A stretch of 30,529 nucleotides of DNA from Merdivivens faecigallinarum (GCA_017695055.1 JADILY010000125.1:1-30529); one strand, 5' to 3'; numbered from the stretch's first letter, positions 15,983 to 24,863 are shown. Notes: generated by a model not told the origin, from the sequence alone. A program made the numbers and translations.

Positions 15983-15990
15983 TATTTTTG
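15983..15990 (+). promoter_or_regulatory. Candidate -7 box for the small exported protein gene
   Basis: TATTTTTG matches TAnnTTTG and lies 38 bases before the ATG at 16029 in the divergent AT-rich spacer. No -33 TTG is evident. Confidence 0.35.
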
Positions 15991-16002
15991 CAAATACAAC
16001 GT

Positions 16003-16010
16003 CAAATATA
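16003..16010 (-). promoter_or_regulatory. Candidate -7 box for the C69-S46 operon
   Basis: The minus strand reads TATATTTG 34 bases before the C69 ATG at 15968. The -33 element is not clear. The box lies within the divergent spacer shared with the plus-strand gene. Confidence 0.45.
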
Positions 16011-16028
16011 CGCAAAAATTTGAACTAT

Positions 16029-16481
16029 ATGAAAATTGCAGCAGTTCTTGCCGTTTCGATAACGGTCGCATGCCTGGCACATACGGGGCTTTCCGCGCAG
16101 AACCAGCAACAGGAAAAACCGAAGAGCGTGGAAGAGATGGCTGCCGAACAGGCTGACCTGCTCGGTGAAAGATTAGGGCTCGAATACTGGCAGGTATTCT
16201 ATGTGGACTCCATACTGACAGCCAATTTCAAAGGGATGGAGGAAGACATCAAAAGGCTCGGTGAAAGCCGGGTGTCGATGGAAAGCATCTACTTCGAAGT
16301 CCAGGACAGGTGGGCGGAAAAAACGGACAGCGCGTTCATGAAACTGTTCAATGAAGAACAGTGGAAAAAATATATGTCTTCCGGGGCCCGGAAAGCCAAA
16401 AAGGAAAGGGACAGACGTGCAAAGGAGAGGATGCAGAGCAATCTCGAATTGCAGGAACGGATGGGAGAAGGAAAACTGTAA
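16029..16481 (+). CDS. Small exported helical protein, function unknown
   Basis: I do not recognise this 150-residue protein. It begins with a signal peptide (MKIAAVLAVSITVACLAHTG, likely cleaved after LSA); the Cys at position 15 is not in a good lipobox. The mature part is almost entirely helical and charged, with a heptad-like stretch and a very basic C-terminus (KAKKERDRRAKERMQ). The EEQWKKYM segment is reminiscent of the LTxxQ-type periplasmic CpxP/Spy chaperones, but the match is too weak to assign. ATG 16029 is preferred over an upstream TTG at 16020. It converges with the metallophosphoesterase, 15 bases between stops. Confidence 0.7.
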   Translation: MKIAAVLAVSITVACLAHTGLSAQNQQQEKPKSVEEMAAEQADLLGERLGLEYWQVFYVDSILTANFKGMEEDIKRLGESRVSMESIYFEVQDRWAEKTDSAFMKLFNEEQWKKYMSSGARKAKKERDRRAKERMQSNLELQERMGEGKL

Positions 16482-16496
16482 TCAGAAAAACAGTAA

Positions 16497-17636
16497 TCAG
16501 GGCCGAGGCCCGCACCTCAACGTTATCACCGTTATTTCCGGCCACGCCCCGAGCCTTATCGGAAGCAGATATCCCAAACCGGCATTCACGTAAAGCATCC
16601 GCCCCCCTTCTTCATACAGACCGCTGTGTTCCGGATAAAAATACCTGGCCGGAGAAAATCCCGGCAGACTGAACTGCATGTCATGTGTATGCCCGGAAAG
16701 GGTAAGCTCTATGTCCGTATCGGGAAGCACCTCACGTCTCCAGTGCGTAGGGTCGTGGCTCATAAGCACTTTAAACACGCCGTCCGTGCCGTGCAGGGCA
16801 CTGTCGAGCTCCGCATAATCGGGAAAAGGCGGCTCGCCGCTGTTCTGGACACCTATGATGGCGATGCTGTCATTGCCCCTGCGGACAAACACATGCTCAT
16901 TGTCGAGCAACCTCCAACCCATTGCCTTCTCACGGACAAGAAGGCTGTCGAAATTCGCCGCCTCAGCTTCGGCGCTGTCCCACTCGGCGTATGTGCCGTA
17001 ATCATGGTTGCCGAGGACCGAAAACACACCGTCCGCGGCCTTTATTTTACCGAGAATCCCCATGGTCTTGAGCAACTCGGACGCCGTAGCATTCACTATG
17101 TCGCCCGTAAACAGCACCAAATCGGCCTTCTGCGCATTCACAATCGACACCGCTTCGGCAAGGGCGCTGCTGTTTTCAGGCCAGCTCCCGGAATGTATGT
17201 CCGAAATCTGCACCAACCTGTAGCCGTCGAAAGAATCTGGAAGGGTATCGAAATACAGAACGACGTCATTGACCTCAAAATGCCTGATGCCCTCCGTAGC
17301 CCCGTACACCGTGGTCCCCAACAGGAACAGGCCTGCAAGACCGGCTACGGTCCCGGAAACGGCAGGGCGTTTTCTAAAAAACCGGAACCTCCTCAGGACA
17401 AACAGGACAAGCACGAACATCAGTTTCGGGACAGTCACGCACAACAGCACTATGGAAGCCGGCATAAAATCCGGAAAAGCCAGAATCGACAGGCATGAAA
17501 CCGCCGTAAGAAAACTCGGAGTCCAGCACAAAAAATGTGTCCGCTTCCTCGGAAGCGGACGACAATAAACGTTGAATATGTACCAGTCTGTGAGTATGGA
17601 CAGCAGAATCGAGGATATTACAAAGACTAAAACCAT
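16497..17636 (-). CDS. Membrane-anchored metallophosphoesterase
   Basis: The 379-residue protein has three or four N-terminal transmembrane segments (about 1-22, 38-55, 60-82 and 95-112) followed by a calcineurin-like phosphoesterase domain. All metal motifs are present: DIH (146-148), GD (178-179), GNHD (209-212), SHDP and SGHTH. The layout resembles YkuE-type enzymes. The domain is probably outside the inner membrane, where it could remove phosphate from small phosphoesters. It begins 5 bases after the DUF5689 gene, making it the last gene of the nuclease-receptor operon and suggesting nucleotides or oligonucleotides as substrate; that substrate is inferred. Confidence 0.88.
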   Translation of the reverse strand: MVLVFVISSILLSILTDWYIFNVYCRPLPRKRTHFLCWTPSFLTAVSCLSILAFPDFMPASIVLLCVTVPKLMFVLVLFVLRRFRFFRKRPAVSGTVAGLAGLFLLGTTVYGATEGIRHFEVNDVVLYFDTLPDSFDGYRLVQISDIHSGSWPENSSALAEAVSIVNAQKADLVLFTGDIVNATASELLKTMGILGKIKAADGVFSVLGNHDYGTYAEWDSAEAEAANFDSLLVREKAMGWRLLDNEHVFVRRGNDSIAIIGVQNSGEPPFPDYAELDSALHGTDGVFKVLMSHDPTHWRREVLPDTDIELTLSGHTHDMQFSLPGFSPARYFYPEHSGLYEEGGRMLYVNAGLGYLLPIRLGAWPEITVITLRCGPRP

Positions 17637-17641
17637 GAATC

Positions 17642-18625
17642 CTATTCCTCAATCTTTACACCATCCAAATCGACCAGTACGAACTGATAATTTTCATTGT
17701 AAACGGTCATAATGCCCGTAAGTGAAATCTTTCCGGCATTCTCGGCGGTAATTCCGCTCGACACAAGCTTGTAATCGGCGAATTTCGCATACCCGCTCGT
17801 CCTCACCTGCAAATCGGCATTGCCGAGCGTGAAATACTGGCTGACACTGTAAAACGCCGGCTCATAATCTTCCGGATTCGGCACATCCCTGTCGCCTTTG
17901 TCCATTGCCGCCTGATTTGCCAAATATTTTGCAAAACCTTCTTCGGAGAAAGCCCAGGTATCGACTCCATGTGTCTCGTTGGACAGATAAAGGCTGTTGT
18001 CATTCTTGTCATACAGAATCACAAAGACCCTGTTCCCGTAGGAAAGCCCCTTCACGGTGACATATCTGCCGACATATTCTTCGGAAAGGATATCGTCACC
18101 CGAAGTGATTACAATCGGATCTTTCAGCGTATCCTGCTTGCCCTTGAATATATGCAAATCCACAAGCAGCTGCACGTCTATGTACGAAGTCTCGTACTTT
18201 CCGGTAAGGTCTTCATAGCCGAGCTGCACCATCCGCCCGTAGGCGCCGAGGGAGAGGTCCTTGCATTTTACATAAATCCACTGCCCCGGCTTGTACACAT
18301 TGTACAGGCCTGTTTTTCCGATTTTGAGCTCGATTCCGGAAGTGCTGTCCTGGATATACATCGACCTGTAGAAGTTTCCCTCTTCATCGGAAGTGGTCAC
18401 CTGGCCCTTTATCACCAGATCCTCCTCGATTACAAAAGGATTCCCGGGCGTATACATCGCCTTCAGCTCCTCGATGGTAATAAAGGTCGAGCCTTCGAAA
18501 TCCGCATCCGTATAAATCTTTGACGGCACGGGGTCATCGTACTGGTCGGTAACCACCGGACCGAATTCCTCGCAGGAAACGACCGTCACGAGAAAAGCCG
18601 CGAATAAAAATATATAGCGTTTCAT
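17642..18625 (-). CDS. DUF5689 lipoprotein, OB-fold-like
   Basis: A 327-residue lipoprotein with signal peptide MKRYIFLFAAFLVTVVSC (Cys18) followed by EE, acidic residues resembling the Bacteroidota lipoprotein surface-export signal. Residues ~45-230 match the DUF5689 pattern: an opening helix (TIEELKAMYTPG), then beta-rich segments such as VIKGQVTTSDEEGNFYRSMYIQD and GIELKIG, reminiscent of OB folds that bind nucleic acid in extracellular nucleases. No enzymatic residues are visible. It follows the TonB receptor by 17 bases, the position that SusD holds in SusCD pairs, so it may be the receptor's substrate-binding lid. Confidence 0.8.
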   Translation of the reverse strand: MKRYIFLFAAFLVTVVSCEEFGPVVTDQYDDPVPSKIYTDADFEGSTFITIEELKAMYTPGNPFVIEEDLVIKGQVTTSDEEGNFYRSMYIQDSTSGIELKIGKTGLYNVYKPGQWIYVKCKDLSLGAYGRMVQLGYEDLTGKYETSYIDVQLLVDLHIFKGKQDTLKDPIVITSGDDILSEEYVGRYVTVKGLSYGNRVFVILYDKNDNSLYLSNETHGVDTWAFSEEGFAKYLANQAAMDKGDRDVPNPEDYEPAFYSVSQYFTLGNADLQVRTSGYAKFADYKLVSSGITAENAGKISLTGIMTVYNENYQFVLVDLDGVKIEE

Positions 18626-18642
18626 ATATCAAATCCTCCGAA

Positions 18643-21510
18643 TTAAAATCTGAAATAAATATTCAACATATAATTGATTCCCTGCATGTAGAAATACTTG
18701 GAATCGAATCTGTAATAACGCTCATCGTTTTCCGAATCGATAAGGCGGCTCTGCTCGTAACCTCCGGTCTTCAGCCACTTGTTGTTCAGGATATTCTTGA
18801 TTTCCAAAGAAAATCCGATATTGTATTTTCTGTCGATATACCAGGATTTCCCGATACTTGCATTAAGGATGAACTGAGGCGCGAATGTTTCCTGTGCGGC
18901 CATATACTCCTCCTCCGCAGGAGTCCATATATTGTCCGGTCCGCATACGGCTATGTCCGTGCGGTACAGAGGATTCATTTCCAGATACATCTTGTCGAAG
19001 TACTGCAAATCCAGCCCTATGAAAAGGTAGTTGCGGGTCCTGTAATTGAGTCCGAGGGTGGCGGCTATCTGAGGAGTGTTCCCGACATAGTGTTTCTGGA
19101 CTTTCTCCACGACAGGCGAACCGTCCTCACCGTACACATAATTTCCGGAAGCATCCTTCTTGTAAATGTTGTGGGACATCCAGTATGCAACTTCACGGTT
19201 ATCCATAATCAGGTCTCCGCTGTTATCGATTGTCTGGGTGACACGCGGTATCGAAGTATATACATAGTCGCCTATGCTTGCCGCACCGGAAAGGGACAGG
19301 CCGGTAACAGGCAGAGGCACCTTGAAACCGAGCTCGATACCCACGTTCCTCTGGTCGATTCCGCTCATCGCGAAGTTGGTGAAAGAGTTCTGGGCGTCAT
19401 CGTAGAAGCTCGTCAGGTCGCTCTGGTCCTTGATTGTAGTATAATAAGCGGTGAACCTTATGTCATAGCCCCTCTTCGAGAAAGCATAATTGACATCCAC
19501 CGAGAAGGTCTTCTGCGTAGTCAGGTTCGGAGTAAGGGTGTTCCTTGTCCTCGGGGAAACGAATGATTCGTTAAAATAAGGCGCTTCGTTGAAATATCCT
19601 ATATTGGCATAGAACCTGTGGGCCTTGTACGCATAAGCAAGCCCGGCCTTCGCCGAATATGTGAAAAACTGAGGAGCCTCCGACTTGCCTTTGGAATTAT
19701 CGAGGAAGAGACCTTTCTGCACCAGACCTTCGCGCCAGAAAGTCGAATATCCGGCTTCTGCCGCCAGATAAGCCCTCCAAGGGCCGTATTCGAAATTGCC
19801 GTTCGCCCATACCTTCGCATTCCTTATCTGTGCGTAGTAGTCGTAGCCGTACTTGTCGCCGACCTTCACTTTCTGGGCCTCGCCGTGCAGGAAGTAGTAT
19901 TCCACATCGTTCTGGATTTTGATAGGGTCAGTCGCGAAATCCCTCTCCGCAAACTGGTCGATGTTAACATAATAGTCTCCGCCGAGCAAATCCTTTATGG
20001 TCTTGTAGAACTCCGTCCTGTTCCATCTGAAATTGGCACCTGCATCGAGGGTGAAGAAATCGTTTGCACGCCAGTCCGCATTCACCGATATATTGACATC
20101 GTTCTGGTCGGTACGCCTTTCCTCAAGCACGTATTTGGAACGTTTCAGCCCATTCGCATCCACATTGTCATAATTGATATTGTACATACGGTCCCAATTG
20201 ATATGCTGGGTTCCGCCGTAATTGTTCATCCAAGCTTCGGCAGCCCATCCCGCGAGAAACTCGGAATCCCTGTTCTTGTAGTTAGGGTCGGGATTGTAGA
20301 AATAACTCGGAAGGTTCCTGTAATAATCCGGCCTCGGATCCGGGGTATCATACCAGTCGAGGGCAGAATACCCGTTCCTTCCTGTACGGTAAAGGACCGT
20401 TGCCGACAACTCGAAATCCTCTTTTGGGGTATAACGGTACTTGAACATGAGGACAGGCTCATGATTGTTTCTCACGCGCGCATTCCTTATGACACCGTTC
20501 TGATAACCCCAGTTGGAGTTGTAATAATTGCTGCCTACCAGGTCGTAGACTTCCTGGGTAGAGGCATTCTGCGCACCGCGCTGTACAGGGGCGCCGAATA
20601 CGGAAAAACTGAAACGGTGACGGTCGCGAAGGTTCTTCTCCGCCCCGAAATAATATGAGAAGGATTTGTAATAAACGCCTTCAACCCAGTCATTTCCTCC
20701 AAGCCTCGTCGATATGTTCGCCGCAAACGACCAGCCGTTGTCCATCTCGCCTGTAGCGTATGAAGCCATGAGCCTCAAACGGTAAAGGGCACTGTTCGAA
20801 AGCAGGCTGAAACGGAAACCCTTGCGCATCTGGGAAGCCGTACCGAAAATATTTGTCTGGCCGTTGTAACCGCCCACTCCGAAATACGCAGGATCGAGCC
20901 CGATCGTATTGTCCTCGGCACGTACCGCCTCGTTAAGGCCGCTCCACAGCGAATAAGGCGAATATCCCGTAACGGCGTCATTCATCTTGATGCCTGCAAG
21001 GTACACGTCCCTCGTGCTGTTGTCATATCCTCTCGGACGGAACCTCACCGAGCTGAAATCATAGCCGGTCACACTCTCGAATACGTCGGCAGAAGCCCCG
21101 AAAACCAGAGGGACATCCTCGAAACCGTATCCTCCGTCATCATAAGACATGAAAACAGGCTCCTGTACCTCGAAATCGTCCGGCAGGAGCGATACGTAAA
21201 AGACATTCTTCATGACTCCGTCCTCTACAGTCACCGTCAGCCTCTGTTCCGAAAAACCGGCCGCACTGACCGTAACGGCGTAATCTCCCGGGACGATTCC
21301 CTCGAAAACGAAATCCCCGTCCGCATCGGAAGTCGCAGTATAATTTCCGGAAGCCGTTCTGCCGGAAGATACCATCTCCAGAGCCGCTCCCGCTATCGCG
21401 GACTTGTCAGACCTATTGACAACACGTCCCTTTATCCCGCCGGTGCCGGTCTGGGAATAGGCCGGGAACGAAACGGCAATCAGGAAAAGGACAAGCAAAA
21501 TACGTTTCAT
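18643..21510 (-). CDS. TonB-dependent outer-membrane receptor
   Basis: A 955-residue outer-membrane transporter. A signal peptide (cleaved near AYSQ) is followed by a carboxypeptidase-regulatory-like beta-sandwich (about 24-108: IKGRVVNRSDKSAIAGA), a plug-like region (RPRGYDNSTRDVYLAGIKMND), and a long barrel rich in Tyr, Asn and Asp ending in the C-terminal aromatic strand YMLNIYFRF. It differs from classical SusC proteins in length and in lacking the usual SusC plug signature, and no SusD gene is present. Its neighbours are two nucleases, two surface lipoproteins and a phosphoesterase, which suggests import of nucleic-acid fragments. The gene is 29 bases after the EEP-family gene. Confidence 0.93.
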   Translation of the reverse strand: MKRILLVLFLIAVSFPAYSQTGTGGIKGRVVNRSDKSAIAGAALEMVSSGRTASGNYTATSDADGDFVFEGIVPGDYAVTVSAAGFSEQRLTVTVEDGVMKNVFYVSLLPDDFEVQEPVFMSYDDGGYGFEDVPLVFGASADVFESVTGYDFSSVRFRPRGYDNSTRDVYLAGIKMNDAVTGYSPYSLWSGLNEAVRAEDNTIGLDPAYFGVGGYNGQTNIFGTASQMRKGFRFSLLSNSALYRLRLMASYATGEMDNGWSFAANISTRLGGNDWVEGVYYKSFSYYFGAEKNLRDRHRFSFSVFGAPVQRGAQNASTQEVYDLVGSNYYNSNWGYQNGVIRNARVRNNHEPVLMFKYRYTPKEDFELSATVLYRTGRNGYSALDWYDTPDPRPDYYRNLPSYFYNPDPNYKNRDSEFLAGWAAEAWMNNYGGTQHINWDRMYNINYDNVDANGLKRSKYVLEERRTDQNDVNISVNADWRANDFFTLDAGANFRWNRTEFYKTIKDLLGGDYYVNIDQFAERDFATDPIKIQNDVEYYFLHGEAQKVKVGDKYGYDYYAQIRNAKVWANGNFEYGPWRAYLAAEAGYSTFWREGLVQKGLFLDNSKGKSEAPQFFTYSAKAGLAYAYKAHRFYANIGYFNEAPYFNESFVSPRTRNTLTPNLTTQKTFSVDVNYAFSKRGYDIRFTAYYTTIKDQSDLTSFYDDAQNSFTNFAMSGIDQRNVGIELGFKVPLPVTGLSLSGAASIGDYVYTSIPRVTQTIDNSGDLIMDNREVAYWMSHNIYKKDASGNYVYGEDGSPVVEKVQKHYVGNTPQIAATLGLNYRTRNYLFIGLDLQYFDKMYLEMNPLYRTDIAVCGPDNIWTPAEEEYMAAQETFAPQFILNASIGKSWYIDRKYNIGFSLEIKNILNNKWLKTGGYEQSRLIDSENDERYYRFDSKYFYMQGINYMLNIYFRF

Positions 21511-21539
21511 ATAATTAATGTTTTTCTATTCGTCAGTAA

Positions 21540-22580
21540 TTATTTTCCGATAATGATGAATGTCGGGAAGTGGTCGCTGTAACCGTTCATGAAAGCCCCG
21601 TAAGAAAATGTCCTGTGAGGATTGTTCTTGTACTGCCCGGTCTTCGTAACCATGAAAGGTTTTCTGAAAATCACCCCGTAATACCCGTTAGGCCCGCTCT
21701 TGCAGAGCCTCAGGGTTCCGTCCGGAGCATTCAGAAGAGACCCGTTGACAAGTATCTGGTCGAATACGCTCCACACATTCTGATAGGCATTGGAACCGAA
21801 TCCGTCGTTCAGCATGCGCCAGAACGGATTGAACATGTCCTCCGCCTCTTCCACATCGTCCGGGTCGAGTTTTCCTCCGAGGACTTCGCTCATGCTTTCA
21901 TCGAAAGGATCGTCGTTCATGTCGCCCATGACTATCACCTTTATCCCCGGATGTTCGTCCATCATCGCGAGCGAATGCTCACGGATGATTTCCGCGCCTC
22001 GGCTTCTCAGATTGCCGCCTTTGCCGCCGACACGTGAAGGAAGATGGGCCACATAAACGGCGAATTCCTCTCCGGCAATCTTACCGTAGACCATCAGTAT
22101 GTCCCTTGTCTTGAAATCCTCATACCCTTCGAGGGTGAAAGGAATCGACTCGCTCGATATGTACTCGAAATTCTCCGGACGGTAAAGCATGGCAACATCG
22201 ACCCCGCGCATGTCCGGACTGTCATAGTGCACGATATTGTAACCGGCAGGGATCAGTTCAGGCTGTGAAACAAGGTCTTCGAGCACCCGTCTGTTCTCTA
22301 TCTCCGAAACGCCGAGGATGGTATGGAAGGTGCCGTTGCGTTCCGCCATTGCCGAAATGACACGCGCGATATTGTGCAGCTTCTTCCCATACTTCCTTTC
22401 CGTCCATTTATTGGCTCCGTCAGGAAGGAACTCCTCATCGTTTTTCTCAGGATCGTCATAAGTATCGAAAAGGTTTTCAAGATTATAAAAACCCACCACG
22501 TACTTTTCATCCACGTCCTGCGCATGGAGCGTGACCCCCAGCAGGAACAGGACCAAAACCGAAATAATCGTTTTTTTCAT
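21540..22580 (-). CDS. Exported endonuclease/exonuclease/phosphatase-family protein
   Basis: The 346-residue product has a cleavable signal peptide (MKKTIISVLVLFLLGVTLHA) and no lipobox. The DNase I-like fold motifs appear in order: YNLENLFDT (32-40), GVSEIENR with the metal-binding Glu, RGVDVAMLYR, VAHLPSR with the catalytic His, GDMNDDP and the terminal SDHFP. All key residues are present, so it should be an active metal-dependent phosphodiesterase or nuclease in the periplasm or medium. It lies between the DNA/RNA endonuclease gene (25-base gap) and the TonB receptor gene. Confidence 0.9.
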   Translation of the reverse strand: MKKTIISVLVLFLLGVTLHAQDVDEKYVVGFYNLENLFDTYDDPEKNDEEFLPDGANKWTERKYGKKLHNIARVISAMAERNGTFHTILGVSEIENRRVLEDLVSQPELIPAGYNIVHYDSPDMRGVDVAMLYRPENFEYISSESIPFTLEGYEDFKTRDILMVYGKIAGEEFAVYVAHLPSRVGGKGGNLRSRGAEIIREHSLAMMDEHPGIKVIVMGDMNDDPFDESMSEVLGGKLDPDDVEEAEDMFNPFWRMLNDGFGSNAYQNVWSVFDQILVNGSLLNAPDGTLRLCKSGPNGYYGVIFRKPFMVTKTGQYKNNPHRTFSYGAFMNGYSDHFPTFIIIGK

Positions 22581-22605
22581 ATTTTATCGCAATATTTGTT
22601 TCAAA

Positions 22606-23841
22606 CTAAATACCCCACCATGAAGAGACCTTGGCCGATTCCACCCTTGCCTCCACATCATCGGGAAGGTTGCAGAAGAAGTCGATACCGAGTTTTTCCT
22701 CAAGTTCGTCTATCGTCATCACCATCGAGGAATTGATATGGGTTTCCTCATAAGGCCTGTTCTCTACATAAATCCCTATACCCATATATTCTGAAATCGA
22801 GCTCGAAGTATCATATTTCAAAAGCGCCTTGAAATAAGCCTCCGGAACATTTACCATGTTCCTACCCCTGTCGGTGATGAAGTCGTTATCGCTCGGCACG
22901 CAGCCGGTCACCACATAAAGGGTATCGCACTTGTCCGACCAGCCCCTTACGGTATTTTCCAGATTGCTCCAGATTCCCTGGTTCATACTGGAATTCTGAG
23001 GAGTGACATTCGTAGGATAATAGGTCGCCCTGTGCGCATACGGGCGGTAACGGTCGGCGGCAGGCAACTGATGTCCACGATCATAACCTTTCACGCCCCA
23101 GCCTTTATCCACATTGGACTGGTATTTTACCGGTATTTTCGGATCCTTTACTCCCCAGCCGTTATTGCGCTTCCCTTCGCCTCTAAGCCCCTTGTTCAGC
23201 GGATAGGCCACCCACAGAGATACCTTGTTGGCCACATCGTAATACAACGAATAGCTTCTCTGGTTGCCCGTGGACTCCATATTGTGGAACACCCACGCGA
23301 AACCGTATTTTTCTTCTATGGCAGGCAGTTCGAGCCAGCCTCTAACCTTGTCGGAAACCAGGTCCGGATACGGATTGTCCGGATCTGGGTCAGGGTCGGG
23401 ATCGGGGTCCGGATCAGGGTCCGGGTCTGGGTCTGGATCGGGATCCGGGTCAGGCTGCTGGGCGGTTTTCCCGGCCTGTAAAAGATTTGCCTTGCTTGAA
23501 TGTTTTCCAAAATCTCCGAAAACGCACACTATTTCCGCACTGCGTTCTTCCTCTCCCGTATTTTCCTGATATTTCAAAACGATATTTGCCTTGTCCCCGC
23601 TTCCCGAAACAGGATCTATCTCAATCCAGTCGGTATCTTCTCCGTGATAAAGGACAGAAAACTCCCACTTCACGTCGCTTTTCACGGTAACGAACATGCT
23701 GCCCTCATCGGCGGAAACCTCCTGTTTGGAAAGTCCCATCTCCCCGTATTCCTTTGGCTCGCATGAAAAGGCTATGAAAACCAGGGACACCACGGCAGCA
23801 TAAGCGACCGTCCCTGTCAATATATGATATATGTTTTTCAT
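22606..23841 (-). CDS. BACON-domain DNA/RNA non-specific endonuclease, lipoprotein
   Basis: From ATG 23841 the protein has 411 residues: a lipoprotein signal ending IAFSC (Cys27), a BACON beta-sandwich (about 33-120), a Pro-Asp dipeptide linker of about 13 repeats, and a C-terminal NUC1-type beta-beta-alpha-metal nuclease. The nuclease shows DRGHQLPAADR with the general-base His and NVTPQNSSMNQGIW with the Mg-binding Asn. Acidic residues after the lipidated Cys fit export to the cell surface, with the PD linker holding the nuclease away from the membrane. A TTG at 23862 and an ATG at 23847 are less likely starts. It would cut extracellular DNA or RNA. Confidence 0.92.
   Translation of the reverse strand: MKNIYHILTGTVAYAAVVSLVFIAFSCEPKEYGEMGLSKQEVSADEGSMFVTVKSDVKWEFSVLYHGEDTDWIEIDPVSGSGDKANIVLKYQENTGEEERSAEIVCVFGDFGKHSSKANLLQAGKTAQQPDPDPDPDPDPDPDPDPDPDPDPDPDNPYPDLVSDKVRGWLELPAIEEKYGFAWVFHNMESTGNQRSYSLYYDVANKVSLWVAYPLNKGLRGEGKRNNGWGVKDPKIPVKYQSNVDKGWGVKGYDRGHQLPAADRYRPYAHRATYYPTNVTPQNSSMNQGIWSNLENTVRGWSDKCDTLYVVTGCVPSDNDFITDRGRNMVNVPEAYFKALLKYDTSSSISEYMGIGIYVENRPYEETHINSSMVMTIDELEEKLGIDFFCNLPDDVEARVESAKVSSWWGI
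23381..23452. repeat. 6-bp coding tandem repeat (Pro-Asp linker)
   Basis: Twelve contiguous hexamers of the form GGRTCN encode alternating Asp-Pro on the minus strand. Third codon positions vary between copies, so selection at the protein level, rather than recent slippage, probably maintains the repeat. Confidence 0.85.
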
Positions 23842-23882
23842 CGGCATCCAGTTAAAAATCAAGATTGATTGACTTGTCCGCG

Positions 23883-24863
23883 CTATTCGGTCCTTCCCGG
23901 GATAGTGATGCTCGTACCCTTGCTCCAGTCTATTACAGGACCGTCGCCCCCGGCCTTCAGGGACAGATCATCGAGACGGTGTGCGGAGCTTATGGTCGGA
24001 GCAAAGCGTATCCACAGGGTTTCAGTCCCTTCCGGTAAGGTGAACGGAGCCGAAGCCAAATCCCATCTTCCGTTAAGATAGGTGCCGCTTGCGAACGTGT
24101 ACTCGACTTCCACCCAGTTTTCACCGTCCGGACTTATCATGACAGGGAATTCTTCAGGCCTGAAAGTATTGTCTTTCTCGCTGTAGACATATCTCTCCGT
24201 TCCGAAACTGAGGGTATATGCCTGCTGGCGAGGATGCAGTTTGATGTTTCCTACGACAAAATAAGGATTGGTACTGAAGAACAGGTTATTGTTTCCGGAA
24301 CCGTCGTAATCCGAATAATTGCCGTTCGAAGAAGTATTGGAACGGGCGCTCATGCCGGAAAAATAGTATTCGACAGAATCCGCCCCGGTGCCGGTTTCGT
24401 TCTTCCAGCACTCGGTCTGGTCGAGGTAAGGCCATCTGTCATTGGTCTCCACCGCCAATTCGGCATCGAAATCATTGCCGTAGAACAGCGACGGTATCCC
24501 GTCCGGATTCGCCGCCTGCGACACCGACAACGTAGTATATACGGCAAGTGTTCTGAACATCACGGAAGTGCTTCTCGAATCTCCGGCGGCATTTTCAAGC
24601 ACCGTGACCGTCACGCGCCCGTCGTTGCTTCCCTGAGGAGGGTCGATTGCAATCCAGTCCGCATCCGTTACCGCCTGCCAGTCCCTGTTCACATAAAGCG
24701 TGACAGTATCGGATCCGCCCTCGAAGCCGAACTCCATGTTTTCCCTTCCCAACTCGATTTCAGGAAGGGGCGGTACGGGATTTTCCTTGCATGAAGACAC
24801 GAAGAAAACGGGCATTGCCGCAATGGCGGCCGCCACAAACCTTTTAAAAATATATCCTTTCAT
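23883..24863 (-). CDS. BACON-domain lipoprotein with C-terminal beta-rich domain
   Basis: The 326-residue lipoprotein has a signal peptide ending VSSC (Cys25) followed by KEN, resembling the surface-export signal. Residues ~38-118 form a BACON domain (FGFEGGSDTVTLYVNRDWQAVTD, close in style to that in the downstream nuclease). Residues ~125-320 are a beta-rich module with conserved-looking DRWPYLDQT, NPYFVVGNIKL and ISPDGENWVEV segments, typical of jelly-roll ligand-binding domains. There are no catalytic motifs. It is the first gene of the nuclease-receptor operon with a promoter just upstream and is a good candidate for a surface binding protein; its ligand is unknown. Confidence 0.8.
   Translation of the reverse strand: MKGYIFKRFVAAAIAAMPVFFVSSCKENPVPPLPEIELGRENMEFGFEGGSDTVTLYVNRDWQAVTDADWIAIDPPQGSNDGRVTVTVLENAAGDSRSTSVMFRTLAVYTTLSVSQAANPDGIPSLFYGNDFDAELAVETNDRWPYLDQTECWKNETGTGADSVEYYFSGMSARSNTSSNGNYSDYDGSGNNNLFFSTNPYFVVGNIKLHPRQQAYTLSFGTERYVYSEKDNTFRPEEFPVMISPDGENWVEVEYTFASGTYLNGRWDLASAPFTLPEGTETLWIRFAPTISSAHRLDDLSLKAGGDGPVIDWSKGTSITIPGRTE

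Noticed and set aside
19618..20658. Long plus-strand open frame of 346 codons opposite the TonB receptor gene
   Set aside because: It is the antisense shadow of a well-supported gene, has no recognisable domain and owes its length to codon bias. Similar antisense frames at 12790-13452, 13546-14268, 16626-17498 and 1284-1940 were rejected for the same reason.
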